From NCBI GenBank assembly GCA_913051935.1, contig CAJXCU010000009.1, positions 1 to 54,217 on the forward strand: a stretch of DNA of 54,217 bases, given 5' to 3'. How positions within the stretch are numbered: the stretch's first letter is position 1; every line of letters starts with the position of its first letter. This stretch comes from an uncultured Flavobacteriales bacterium (lineage in GTDB: Bacteria; Bacteroidota; Bacteroidia; Flavobacteriales_D; Crocinitomicaceae). The translations under genes were made by a program, and so were the position numbers. Positions 45,222-53,378 of this stretch are shown one piece after another. The notes beneath the pieces are model-generated. The model saw only the letters and a program-made list of their open reading frames with translations, made no database searches and was not told where the DNA came from.

Positions 45222-45581
45222 GAGCAAATCGGCTTATCGCTTTTTAAAGAGGAAAGTCCGGGCAGCACAGAGCATCACACTTCCTAACGGGAAGGACCTG
45301 AATAATCAGGTACAGATAGTGCCACAGAAAATAGACTTCCAGTAATTTATTATTGGTAAAGGTGAAAAGGTGGGGTAAGAGCTCACCGCTTTTTTGGCGA
45401 CAAAAATGGCAAGGTAAACCTTGTGAGCTGAAAGACCAAGTAAATCGAGAATTGAGGGTGGCTCGCCTAATCTCGAAGGGTGGGTCGTTAGATCCTAATT
45501 GCGAAATTAGGGCAAGATAAATGATAGGCAGTTGATTTGTTCTTCAGATCAATGTACAGAATCCGGCTTATGATTTGCTCT
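45222..45581 (+). ncRNA. rnpB: RNase P RNA (bacterial class A)
   Basis: The RNA subunit of RNase P matures tRNA 5' ends. The P1 helix is formed by GAGCAAATC (45222-45230) and its exact complement GATTTGCTC (45573-45581). The conserved core GAGGAAAGTCCGG is at 45249-45261 and the matching 3' element ACAGAATCCGGCTTA at 45557-45571, as in all bacterial type A RNAs. Other conserved parts, such as AGGGTGGCTCGCCTAA and GGTAAACC, are also visible. The length of about 360 nt is normal. A T tract starts at 45582 directly after P1, so P1 plus this tract forms the terminator. Confidence 0.96.
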
Positions 45582-45590
45582 TTTTTTTAT
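45573..45590 (+). terminator. rnpB 3' end: P1 strand followed by a T tract
   Basis: The 3' strand of P1 is followed at once by a run of T residues starting at 45582, a normal Rho-independent release site for rnpB. The remaining ~85 bp up to the convergent miaE gene show no feature. Confidence 0.65.
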
Positions 45591-45676
45591 TTCGGATTGG
45601 TGAGCAACTCATCCAATTTACGATGAAATTCTTATTGTAATTCGTGGATAGCTATTTATAGTATAAAACAATTGTG

Positions 45677-46267
45677 TTAACCATGCATTGTTTGTTCTTT
45701 TCCATATTTTTCCATGAGGCTAGCCTCAAATTCCAAAAATAATCTCCATCGCGCGTCAACATCAATTGCTGAACTATATTTTTTTGCAAACTTTAAAAAG
45801 GTCATAAAATGACGGGCTTCACTTTTCATAAGCATTTTATAGAAGCTTTTTAAATCTTCGTCTTTTAATTGCTGGGATAATATTTTAAAACGTTCACAAC
45901 TCCTTGCTTCGATCATTGCCGCAAATAACATTTGGTTGACAAAATGACTCTCTCTTGAGCTGTTATTATGTTTCTGCTTTAAATAATTGCTTAGGTCTTT
46001 GACGTATGGGTCTTTTCTTTCAAAACCCATACTGAAACCACGCTCAAGAATTTTTTTATGAACCATATCAAAATGCTCCATCTCCTCTTTACAAATCTCC
46101 ACCATCTCAGAGACTAAGTCAGGATAATGCGGATACTGAACAATCATTGATATTGCATTGCTTGCTGCTTTTTGCTCGCAAAAGGCATGGTCTATTAAAA
46201 TTTCTTCAAGGTTTTTTTCTACGATGTTTACCCATCTCGGGTCTGTAGCCATCTTTAATCCAAGCAT
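45677..46267 (-). CDS. miaE: tRNA-(ms2io6A)-hydroxylase MiaE
   Basis: The 196-residue, all-helical ferritin-like diiron enzyme starts MLGLKMATDPRWVN, the typical MiaE start. Iron ligands are expected in EEMEHFDMVHK, EARSCERF and SEARHFMTF; all three motifs are intact. It hydroxylates the isopentenyl group of modified A37 in tRNA. It converges towards rnpB. A one-mismatch -7 box (TATCTTTA) is visible upstream. Confidence 0.93.
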   Translation of the reverse strand: MLGLKMATDPRWVNIVEKNLEEILIDHAFCEQKAASNAISMIVQYPHYPDLVSEMVEICKEEMEHFDMVHKKILERGFSMGFERKDPYVKDLSNYLKQKHNNSSRESHFVNQMLFAAMIEARSCERFKILSQQLKDEDLKSFYKMLMKSEARHFMTFLKFAKKYSSAIDVDARWRLFLEFEASLMEKYGKEQTMHG

Positions 46268-46360
46268 ATTTTTCTTTTGTAGTAAAGATATCGACTGTTT
46301 GCTTTAAAAAAAACCTTTTGACCTTTAAGTGTCTTCTGTCGGTAATTTTACCACTTTTTG

Positions 46361-46368
46361 TATATTTG
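46361..46368 (+). promoter_or_regulatory. Predicted -7 element for the E1 dehydrogenase gene
   Basis: TATATTTG matches TAnnTTTG and ends 16 nt before ATG 46385. It argues against the upstream in-frame TTG at 46358 as the start codon. Confidence 0.55.
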
Positions 46369-46384
46369 GTACTCATTGAAAAAC

Positions 46385-48469
46385 ATGTCGAAAACTACGG
46401 CTGAATCAAAGCGAAATATGTTGAAAAAGGAAACTCTCGAGAAAGCCTTTGGATTTATGTGTAACGCTAAAACTTTGGCTGAAAAGTATGAGGCAAATAA
46501 AGAGGTAACCTCAAAATATGTCCATGCGACCTCGAGAGGGCATGAGGCGATACAGGTTGCGCTTGGTATGCAATTACAGCCCCAGGATTGGGTGTCGCCT
46601 TATTACAGAGATGACTCAATTTTGTTGTCCATGGGAATAACCCCTTATGAACTGATGCTTCAAGTTTTTGCAAAAAAAAATGATCCGTTTTCAGGAGGTA
46701 GAACTTATTATGCCCACCCTTCATTGAATAGAGAGGATTTCCCTAAAATAATACATCAGTCTTCAGCTACAGGAATGCAGGCGATTCCCACTACAGGCAT
46801 AGCTATGGGAATACAGTACAAAGAAAATCAAGGCTTAATAGATAAAACTGAGCCACCTTCTTTAGTGGTTTGTTCTCTCGGAGATGCATCTTGTACCGAG
46901 GGTGAGGTCTCAGAGGCCCTTCAGATGGCGGCACTGAAGCAGTTTCCAATAATTTTTCTCGTTCAAGATAATGGATGGGATATTTCAGCAAATGCAGAAG
47001 AAACTCGTGCGCAGGACATGAGTAAATATGCCCAGGGCTTTAATGGAATTGAATTGAGAACAATAGATGGAAGTGATTTTCAGGCGTCATACGAAACAGT
47101 TCAGGAGGTTTTTCATATCGTTCGAAGTGAACGTCGGCCGTTCATTATACATGCGCATGTGCCCTTGTTGGGTCACCATACTTCAGGGGTAAGAATGGAG
47201 TGGTACCGTGATGACCTTGATGAGGAACGAAAAAAAGACCCATATCCAAAGCTAATTAATCACTTAAAGCGCCATGGTTGGTCTGAAAAAGAAATTAAAG
47301 ATAAGGAAGAAGAGATTCGTAGAGAAATAGATTCAGAATATGATCGGGCATTTTCCGCAGAGGACCCATCCCTAGATAGTCTGACGGATTTCATCTTTGC
47401 ACCTACAACGATTACAGAGGAAAAGGGTGACCGTTCTCCAAAGGGTAAGAAGAAGACGGTCATGGTCGATTCTGCACTTTTTGCGGTTCGTGAGCTTCTT
47501 CAAAAACATCCTGAAGCACTTTTATATGGTCAAGATGTCGGTGGTAGATTAGGAGGTGTATTTAGAGAGGCAGCAACTTTAGCACAAACTTTTGGCGATG
47601 CACGTGTTTTTAATACACCGATTCAAGAAGCTTTTATTATTGGTTCAACCGTGGGTATGTCAGCAGTAGGGTTAAAACCAATAGTTGAGGTTCAATTTGC
47701 CGATTATATTTGGCCAGGATTAAATCAACTTTTTACTGAGGTTTCAAGATCTTATTATTTATCTAATGGGAAATGGCCTGTAAGCTGTGTAATTCGTGTC
47801 CCCATTGGCGCTTATGGATCGGGAGGCCCATACCATTCTTCCAGTGTTGAATCTGTACTCACAAATATTAGAGGAATCAAAGTTGTGTATCCATCTACAG
47901 GTGCTGACCTTAAGGGTTTATTAAAGGCTGCCTATTATGATCCCAACCCGGTAGTGTTGCTTGAGCACAAAGGTTTATATTGGTCAAAAATAAAAGGGAC
48001 AGAAGAATCTATGTCAATTGAGCCTAGTGACGATTATGTTATTCCAATTGGAAAAGCTAGGACCGTGAGAACAGCGCTTTTAGACGAGATTGAAAAGGGA
48101 AACTCGCTCGGAATTATTACTTATGGTCGCGGTGTTTATTGGTCCCTCGAGGCAATGAAGGGAAATGAGGACCGAATAGAGCTACTTGACCTACGGTCTC
48201 TACATCCAATTGATGATCAAGCAATGAATACCTTGTGTCGAAAACATGGAAAGGTCTTACTTGTGACAGAGGAATCAATAGAATGCAATTTCATGCTAGG
48301 TATCGCAGGTAAATTACAGCGTGATAATTTTATGTATTTAGATGCGCCTATTGAAATTGTAGGTTCTGTGGATACGCCAGCAATTCCTTTAAATTCAGAA
48401 CTTGAGCTCGCACTTTTACCGAATGGAGAAAAGGTAAAAGAGAGCATTGAAAAACTATTCAAATTATAA
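46385..48469 (+). CDS. Fused E1 alpha/beta subunit of a 2-oxoacid dehydrogenase (branched-chain type)
   Basis: Starting at ATG 46385 the protein is 694 residues. The N-terminal half is the E1-alpha thiamine-diphosphate domain, with SLGDASCTEGEVSEALQMAA and QDNGWDIS (the GDG...N-type cofactor motif). After a charged linker (about 355-370, DRSPKGKKKT) comes the E1-beta domain, with GQDVGGRLGGVF, NTPIQEAFIIGS and VQFADYIWPGLNQL. Fusion of both subunits in one chain is common in Bacteroidota. It decarboxylates branched-chain 2-oxoacids, or possibly pyruvate, and transfers the acyl group to the lipoyl E2. E2 and E3 genes are absent here, so substrate specificity is open. The next gene starts four bases after its stop. 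Confidence 0.9.
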   Translation: MSKTTAESKRNMLKKETLEKAFGFMCNAKTLAEKYEANKEVTSKYVHATSRGHEAIQVALGMQLQPQDWVSPYYRDDSILLSMGITPYELMLQVFAKKNDPFSGGRTYYAHPSLNREDFPKIIHQSSATGMQAIPTTGIAMGIQYKENQGLIDKTEPPSLVVCSLGDASCTEGEVSEALQMAALKQFPIIFLVQDNGWDISANAEETRAQDMSKYAQGFNGIELRTIDGSDFQASYETVQEVFHIVRSERRPFIIHAHVPLLGHHTSGVRMEWYRDDLDEERKKDPYPKLINHLKRHGWSEKEIKDKEEEIRREIDSEYDRAFSAEDPSLDSLTDFIFAPTTITEEKGDRSPKGKKKTVMVDSALFAVRELLQKHPEALLYGQDVGGRLGGVFREAATLAQTFGDARVFNTPIQEAFIIGSTVGMSAVGLKPIVEVQFADYIWPGLNQLFTEVSRSYYLSNGKWPVSCVIRVPIGAYGSGGPYHSSSVESVLTNIRGIKVVYPSTGADLKGLLKAAYYDPNPVVLLEHKGLYWSKIKGTEESMSIEPSDDYVIPIGKARTVRTALLDEIEKGNSLGIITYGRGVYWSLEAMKGNEDRIELLDLRSLHPIDDQAMNTLCRKHGKVLLVTEESIECNFMLGIAGKLQRDNFMYLDAPIEIVGSVDTPAIPLNSELELALLPNGEKVKESIEKLFKL

Positions 48470-48473
48470 GTAA

Positions 48474-48869
48474 ATGACAATAAAAGAAACCATAGCCATG
48501 GTTGAGGTTTTTCACAACGCCTTTGGTATTGAAAATAGGCAAAAACCGACGGCTGAATTATCTGACTCTGAGCGTGAACTGCGTTACAGATTAATGGCGG
48601 AGGAAAACGAGGAATATTTAGAGGCCGTTAAAAACAATGATTTGACTGAAATAGCCGATGCTTTAGGTGATCAACTTTACATTTTATGCGGTACAATTTT
48701 AAAGCATGGTTTGCAGGATAAAATCGCAGAAGTTTTTCGAGAGATACAACGCTCGAACATGAGCAAACTTGACGCTGAAGGTAAACCTATCTATAGAGAG
48801 GATGGGAAGGTTATGAAATCAAATTTATACTTTAAACCCGATATCAAATCTATTTTGGAGAAAAGTTAA
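48474..48869 (+). CDS. MazG-like nucleoside triphosphate pyrophosphohydrolase
   Basis: The 131-residue protein has the all-alpha NTP-pyrophosphatase signature. The metal-binding E-E-x-x-E is in AEENEEYLEA (about 43-52), and the E-x-x-D is in EIADALGDQLYIL. Related proteins hydrolyse non-canonical NTPs or phosphoribosyl-ATP. The sequence QRSNMSKLDAEGKPIYREDG near the end is typical of a Bacteroidota subfamily. It follows the E1 gene by four bases. Confidence 0.85.
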   Translation: MTIKETIAMVEVFHNAFGIENRQKPTAELSDSERELRYRLMAEENEEYLEAVKNNDLTEIADALGDQLYILCGTILKHGLQDKIAEVFREIQRSNMSKLDAEGKPIYREDGKVMKSNLYFKPDIKSILEKS

Positions 48870-48932
48870 GTTATCCACTTTAACATCTTTATTACTTTTC
48901 GTTAATACGATTCATTGTTTTGATTTCTGCAA

Positions 48933-48940
48933 TAGATTTG
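48933..48940 (+). promoter_or_regulatory. Predicted -7 element immediately before the arginase-fold gene
   Basis: TAGATTTG matches TAnnTTTG and is followed by four bases (AAAG) and ATG 48945. This predicts a leaderless mRNA at the head of the T9SS gene group. Confidence 0.55.
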
Positions 48941-48944
48941 AAAG

Positions 48945-50093
48945 ATGAACGATTTGTCCATATATTTCAAGCCATGTGTTTCAGAAAACCTCGAGTTTGA
49001 TGAGGAGCAAATGGGACAAATTTTGGTTTCTAATTTCGGAGATTTTCCCACACTACAATCCGATTCTATTGCCATTTTTTCAGTTCCAGAATTTCGTGGC
49101 GACTCAAATGAGTCTGTAATCGAATCAGAGTCCTATTTTCGAAAAGAATTGTTGCAACTTTCTCGATCCAAAAATTGGAAGCGAAAGATTTATGACCTAG
49201 GAACTATTGTTCCTGGTGAAAATTTGAATGATACTTACTTTGCTATATCTAACGTGACTAGTGAGCTTATCAAAAACCGAATAATTCCTATTCTTGTGGG
49301 TGGGTCTCAAGATCTAATTGTTGCAACCCACGATGCCTATGCTAAGTTAGAACAACTCTTGAACATTTGTTCCATAGATCATAGTCTCGACTTAGGAACA
49401 CCAGAGAGTGATATAACTTCGGATTCATATCTCACCTCGCTAATGCTTAAGCGGCCATGCTATCTTTTTAATCATGCCAATATTGGTCTCCAGATTCCTT
49501 ATGCGCAACCCAAAGAGCTCAAGCTCATTGAGAGTTTATATTTCGATGTTTGTCGATTAGGTGAATTCAATGATGATTTTAAGCGTGCAGAACCTCATTT
49601 GCGAAATGCAGATGTAATCAATCTTGATTTCAAGTCAATCAAAGCTTCGGAGGTATTTTCACATGCAGCTAATCCGAATGGGTTTAAAGCACAACAAATT
49701 TGTCAAATTAGCAGATATGCGGGTATATCGGACAAAGTAAATTTCTTCGGAATATATAATTATTCAGATTTTAACTTGATTTCGGATAAACTGCTTGCAG
49801 AAGTAATTTGGTATTTTATTGATGGAGTTCAATCGCGCTGGGGTGACTTTCCGATTGGAAGCAAGGCGGAGTACTTCAAATTTGTTGTTGAGCTTGAAAA
49901 CGGTAATTATTCAATAACCTTTTATAAAAGCCATCGTTCAGATAGATGGTGGATGGAAGTACCCTATCCGCCTCAAAATGGATCAAAGTACGAGAGGCAT
50001 CACTTGGTTCCTTGCAATAGAGAAGATTATGACCAGGCCATGAAAAACGAAATGCCTGATTTATGGTGGAAGACATACCAAAAGCTTACATAG
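48945..50093 (+). CDS. Arginase/formimidoylglutamase-fold protein with eroded metal-binding motifs
   Basis: The 382-residue protein resembles the ureohydrolase family: IPILVGGSQDLIVATHDAY (114-132), LNICSIDHSLDLG (139-151) and VINLDFKSIKASE (224-236). The three motifs that hold the Mn2+ pair in active enzymes (GG-x-H, D-A-H-x-D and D-x-D) appear here as GGSQD, IDHSLD and LDFKS. Several ligands are therefore missing. It is probably a pseudoenzyme despite database names such as formimidoylglutamase. It lies directly upstream of porP-gldK-gldL, a position I recall for such proteins near gldK in Flavobacteriia. An accessory role in secretion or gliding is inferred, not shown. Confidence 0.75.
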   Translation: MNDLSIYFKPCVSENLEFDEEQMGQILVSNFGDFPTLQSDSIAIFSVPEFRGDSNESVIESESYFRKELLQLSRSKNWKRKIYDLGTIVPGENLNDTYFAISNVTSELIKNRIIPILVGGSQDLIVATHDAYAKLEQLLNICSIDHSLDLGTPESDITSDSYLTSLMLKRPCYLFNHANIGLQIPYAQPKELKLIESLYFDVCRLGEFNDDFKRAEPHLRNADVINLDFKSIKASEVFSHAANPNGFKAQQICQISRYAGISDKVNFFGIYNYSDFNLISDKLLAEVIWYFIDGVQSRWGDFPIGSKAEYFKFVVELENGNYSITFYKSHRSDRWWMEVPYPPQNGSKYERHHLVPCNREDYDQAMKNEMPDLWWKTYQKLT

Positions 50094-50186
50094 AGGGGTA
50101 GTAACAATTTATTTGATTTATTTTAATTATCAATAAAATTATTTATTTTAGCAACTTGAATATCCTGTCGGGTGAAAATCTACAGT

Positions 50187-50194
50187 GATATTTG
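50187..50194 (+). promoter_or_regulatory. Weak -7-like element before porP
   Basis: GATATTTG differs from TAnnTTTG at the first position and lies 15 nt before the porP ATG. No good -33 box was found. The 116-bp gap upstream makes a separate promoter likely, but its position is uncertain. Confidence 0.3.
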
Positions 50195-50209
50195 TGTTAA
50201 AAAAACTAT

Positions 50210-51163
50210 ATGCAACTCAAAAAACGCTTAGCAGGCTTGCTTCTCCTTATAGTCTCGTTTTCGACTGTAGCCCAGCAAGACAAACTAATCACTCATTTCA
50301 TCTATGATAAGATGAGTATTAATCCTGGGAAAACAGGATTAGGTTTGTATAATACCATCTGTGCCACATCGATATACAGAAATCAGTGGGATCAAGTAAA
50401 TGGTGCACCTAACTCAGCAGTTTTAAATGTAGAGGCTGATTTAAGTAGAGTTTTTCCTGGAGGCATAGGTTTATCTCTTTACCACGACGCGATTGGTTTT
50501 GCTATTCAAAACAATCTCGCTGTTAATTATTCTTATCCTATCAATATAGGAAATATTGGTACTTTAGGTTTAGGATTAGGCCTTGGTCTAATTAATTACG
50601 GTTTGAAACCAAAGTGGGTGCCACCGTCACCGACCCCAGATCCTTCTCTACCGGTGGAGTTTGCAGCAACAAATTTAGATTTAAATTTTGGGGCCTATTT
50701 CAATGGAAAAGATTTTTACGCGGGTATTTCATCAACACATCTTACACAGTCTTTACTCACTGATCAAGCTGCAAGTGGTTTTGAGCCGTCCTATCAGACA
50801 GCTCGTCACTACTATTTAATGGGAGGAAAAAAGTTTGCCAATATGTTTGGAGGAACAATTGATGCTCAGGTATTGATGAGAACAGACTTAGTGAAGTTTT
50901 CAGCGGATTTCAACGCAAGATATATTTATGATTTTGGAAATTCCAAAATTGGTTATGGCGGTCTTACTGTTAGGACCTCCGATGCCGTTGCCCTTATGTT
51001 TGGCTACACGCCGATGTTAAACTTGACTGTAGGGTATTCTTATGACATTACTGTTAACAAGTTATCTAACATTTCGAGAGGATCGCATGAGATCTTTTTC
51101 AAATACTGCTATAATTTACCAGAACCACCGAAGCAAAGTGCACGTCACCCTCGTTGGCTCTGA
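50210..51163 (+). CDS. porP: PorP/SprF family protein of the T9SS core locus
   Basis: The 317-residue protein has a signal peptide (1-21, ending STVAQ). The mature start, QDKLITHFIYDKMSINPG, is the PorP version of the family hallmark. It continues with YRNQWDQVNGAPNSAVLNVEA and barrel strands such as GLGLGLGLINYG. It directly precedes gldK and gldL, the standard porPKLMN order, so it is the core PorP. In P. gingivalis PorP is an outer-membrane protein associated with the PorKN ring. It differs clearly from the PorP/SprF paralogue at 4414. Confidence 0.9.
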   Translation: MQLKKRLAGLLLLIVSFSTVAQQDKLITHFIYDKMSINPGKTGLGLYNTICATSIYRNQWDQVNGAPNSAVLNVEADLSRVFPGGIGLSLYHDAIGFAIQNNLAVNYSYPINIGNIGTLGLGLGLGLINYGLKPKWVPPSPTPDPSLPVEFAATNLDLNFGAYFNGKDFYAGISSTHLTQSLLTDQAASGFEPSYQTARHYYLMGGKKFANMFGGTIDAQVLMRTDLVKFSADFNARYIYDFGNSKIGYGGLTVRTSDAVALMFGYTPMLNLTVGYSYDITVNKLSNISRGSHEIFFKYCYNLPEPPKQSARHPRWL

Positions 51164-51256
51164 TTTTTTTTGTAACTATTTTATCAGTTCATACGTTATA
51201 CCCAAACTGAAACCTGTAGCAAGTTGATTTGGACACGTTGAACCAAAAAATATAAA

Positions 51257-53350
51257 ATGAAGAAGTTATTTTGTTTGATTGCTTTACTGACATTCTTCTC
51301 CTCATGTAGTGAGGTGGAGGGTAACTTGGTGGGCGTAAAAGGAAGAGATGTCTTTTATCCAGACGTTTTAGGTCCAGGTAAACTTCCCATCGGAATGGTT
51401 TACGTACCCTCGGGTGCTTATCAATCTGGAGAAGATGATGAAGATATCATGGGATTACATACCGCAAGAAAAAAGACGGTGTCGGTTCAGTCCTTTTACA
51501 TGGATGCTACGGAGATTTCGAATAACGAATATCGTCAATTTGTTGATTGGGTTCGAGATTCTATTGCGAGAGAGAAGCTTTACAGGAGAAGTTACGGTGA
51601 AGATGCAGAGCAGTGGGTTCAGATACCAGATGATTTTTGGTTGATGATGGGTCCATATGGTGAAATGTATGATGCAGGCTCCGATGTTCAGGGCGGAAAT
51701 ACACCTTTCGAGCTTTTTATGGATTCTGCCAACAATGCAGCAGTTGATAAATCAATGTTATTGATAGGTTCTCCTTTCATGAAAGGCGCTGAAGCTGCAG
51801 GGCCAAATAAAAAAGTATTCGGTAAAAATGTGAAACTCGTTAATGGTTTAGAAATCAAGCCAAAAGATTTAAAAGGTGTTCTTGGTATTAAGAATTGGAC
51901 TAATGAAGAGACTTTTGTTTTTCAGAATTACTCCAAAAATAGTGCATTCAAAGGTGATAAAACTGAAAAGAAAGGGTATACCACACAGCTGACCAAGAAG
52001 GCTAAAAAGTACCAGCTAGGTCGTCTCGAAGCCAGAAAATACCTTACGCTAGATTGGGAAATGCCTTTAGATTACCAAGATCCGGAAATCAACTTCTTAC
52101 TTTCTGATATGTTTTACAGCGAGCAAGAGCGTTTTTACAATAGAAGAACAATAGATACACGACTATTATATTTTGACTATTATTGGATTGATTACAAAGA
52201 AGCAGCAAGAAGAGGAAAAGTGATTACAACTTCTGTTGACTCACGAAAAACATTTTCTTATGACAGTTTAGGTAACGATACGTATCGTTCCGATGATTTA
52301 TACAAGCGTAACAGAAGAGATCCTTTATCTAAAGACTACAAGCGAGATGACCTGCATAGGTCTACACTCTACACAATGGATCAAAACAGCAATAAAGTTT
52401 GGGTTGATACAACATTGTATACAGATCAGGCTACAGAGGATGGTGGAACTGAAATAATGGCCAATAAGTCGATAACCGATCCAGATAATCTTTATGGAAC
52501 AATCCTTGAGAATCCAGGACAAGACTTGGACATGGGGTATTCGAATAGTAAAGGTCAGCACAATGCAATTAGAGGTCACACGGATAGAAGTAGATTTATC
52601 ATTAAAGAAAGAATTAATGTTTATCCTGATACCCTTTGTTGGGTCAGAGACTTTACTTATGCGTTCCATTCTCCAATGACGAAGAATTATTTTTGGCACA
52701 ATGCTTATGATAATTATCCGGTAGTAGGGGTCACTTGGACGCAGGCTAAAGCATTTTCAGTTTGGAGAACGCAAATTTATCATAGCTGGTTAGAAGCAAA
52801 CGGAGATTTATTTGTGAATGACTTCCGATTACCGCTTGAGTCTGAATGGGAGAGAGCAGCGCGTGGAGATCTCGAGCAATCGCAGTTTCCTTGGGGAGGA
52901 CCTTACATCAGAAATGCAAGTGGATGTTTCTTAGCTAACTTCAAGCCGATGAGGGGAAGATATTTTGAGGATGGTGGATTTCATACTGTTAAGGTCTATT
53001 CATACAATCCCAATGGATTCGGTCTATATTGTATGGCTGGAAATGTTGCAGAGTGGTGTTCTACAGCTTTTGACGAATCTCAGTACGAGTTTGGGCATGA
53101 TATGAACTCAGATTATGAATACGAGGCGAAGGATGGAGACCATCCAGTTAAAAAACGTAAGGTAATACGCGGAGGTTCTTGGAAGGATATAGGCTATTAT
53201 TTAAATAACTCGACGAGAACATTCGAATATCAGGATACAGCTAAATCATACATCGGATTCCGAAATGTAATGACGCATATGGGAAGAGGTGGTAAAGATC
53301 TAGACCTAGAGAACGGAGAAGAGATTCAAAGCGATATACAACTTAAATAA
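51257..53350 (+). CDS. gldK: GldK/PorK T9SS ring lipoprotein, enlarged
   Basis: The 697-residue protein has a lipoprotein signal, CLIALLTFFSSC, with Cys at about residue 17. It contains an FGE-sulfatase-like (SUMF1) domain: GMVYVPSGAYQSGEDDED and VQSFYMDATEISNNEYRQF at the start, and later YPVVGVTWTQAKAFSVWR, FRLPLESEWERAARG, MAGNVAEWC and VIRGGSW. PorK/GldK with PorN/GldN forms the large periplasmic ring under the outer membrane. GldK is usually about 460-500 residues; the extra ~200 lie between the two halves of the FGE domain (about 120-460). It lies 93 bp after porP and 28 bp before gldL. Confidence 0.94.
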   Translation: MKKLFCLIALLTFFSSCSEVEGNLVGVKGRDVFYPDVLGPGKLPIGMVYVPSGAYQSGEDDEDIMGLHTARKKTVSVQSFYMDATEISNNEYRQFVDWVRDSIAREKLYRRSYGEDAEQWVQIPDDFWLMMGPYGEMYDAGSDVQGGNTPFELFMDSANNAAVDKSMLLIGSPFMKGAEAAGPNKKVFGKNVKLVNGLEIKPKDLKGVLGIKNWTNEETFVFQNYSKNSAFKGDKTEKKGYTTQLTKKAKKYQLGRLEARKYLTLDWEMPLDYQDPEINFLLSDMFYSEQERFYNRRTIDTRLLYFDYYWIDYKEAARRGKVITTSVDSRKTFSYDSLGNDTYRSDDLYKRNRRDPLSKDYKRDDLHRSTLYTMDQNSNKVWVDTTLYTDQATEDGGTEIMANKSITDPDNLYGTILENPGQDLDMGYSNSKGQHNAIRGHTDRSRFIIKERINVYPDTLCWVRDFTYAFHSPMTKNYFWHNAYDNYPVVGVTWTQAKAFSVWRTQIYHSWLEANGDLFVNDFRLPLESEWERAARGDLEQSQFPWGGPYIRNASGCFLANFKPMRGRYFEDGGFHTVKVYSYNPNGFGLYCMAGNVAEWCSTAFDESQYEFGHDMNSDYEYEAKDGDHPVKKRKVIRGGSWKDIGYYLNNSTRTFEYQDTAKSYIGFRNVMTHMGRGGKDLDLENGEEIQSDIQLK

Positions 53351-53378
53351 ACCAATACAGTTAATAAAAATCAAATCT

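Noticed and set aside
46358..46384. TTG start adding nine residues to the fused E1 gene
   Set aside because: A TATATTTG box covers its second to fourth codons; ATG 46385 gives the normal start.
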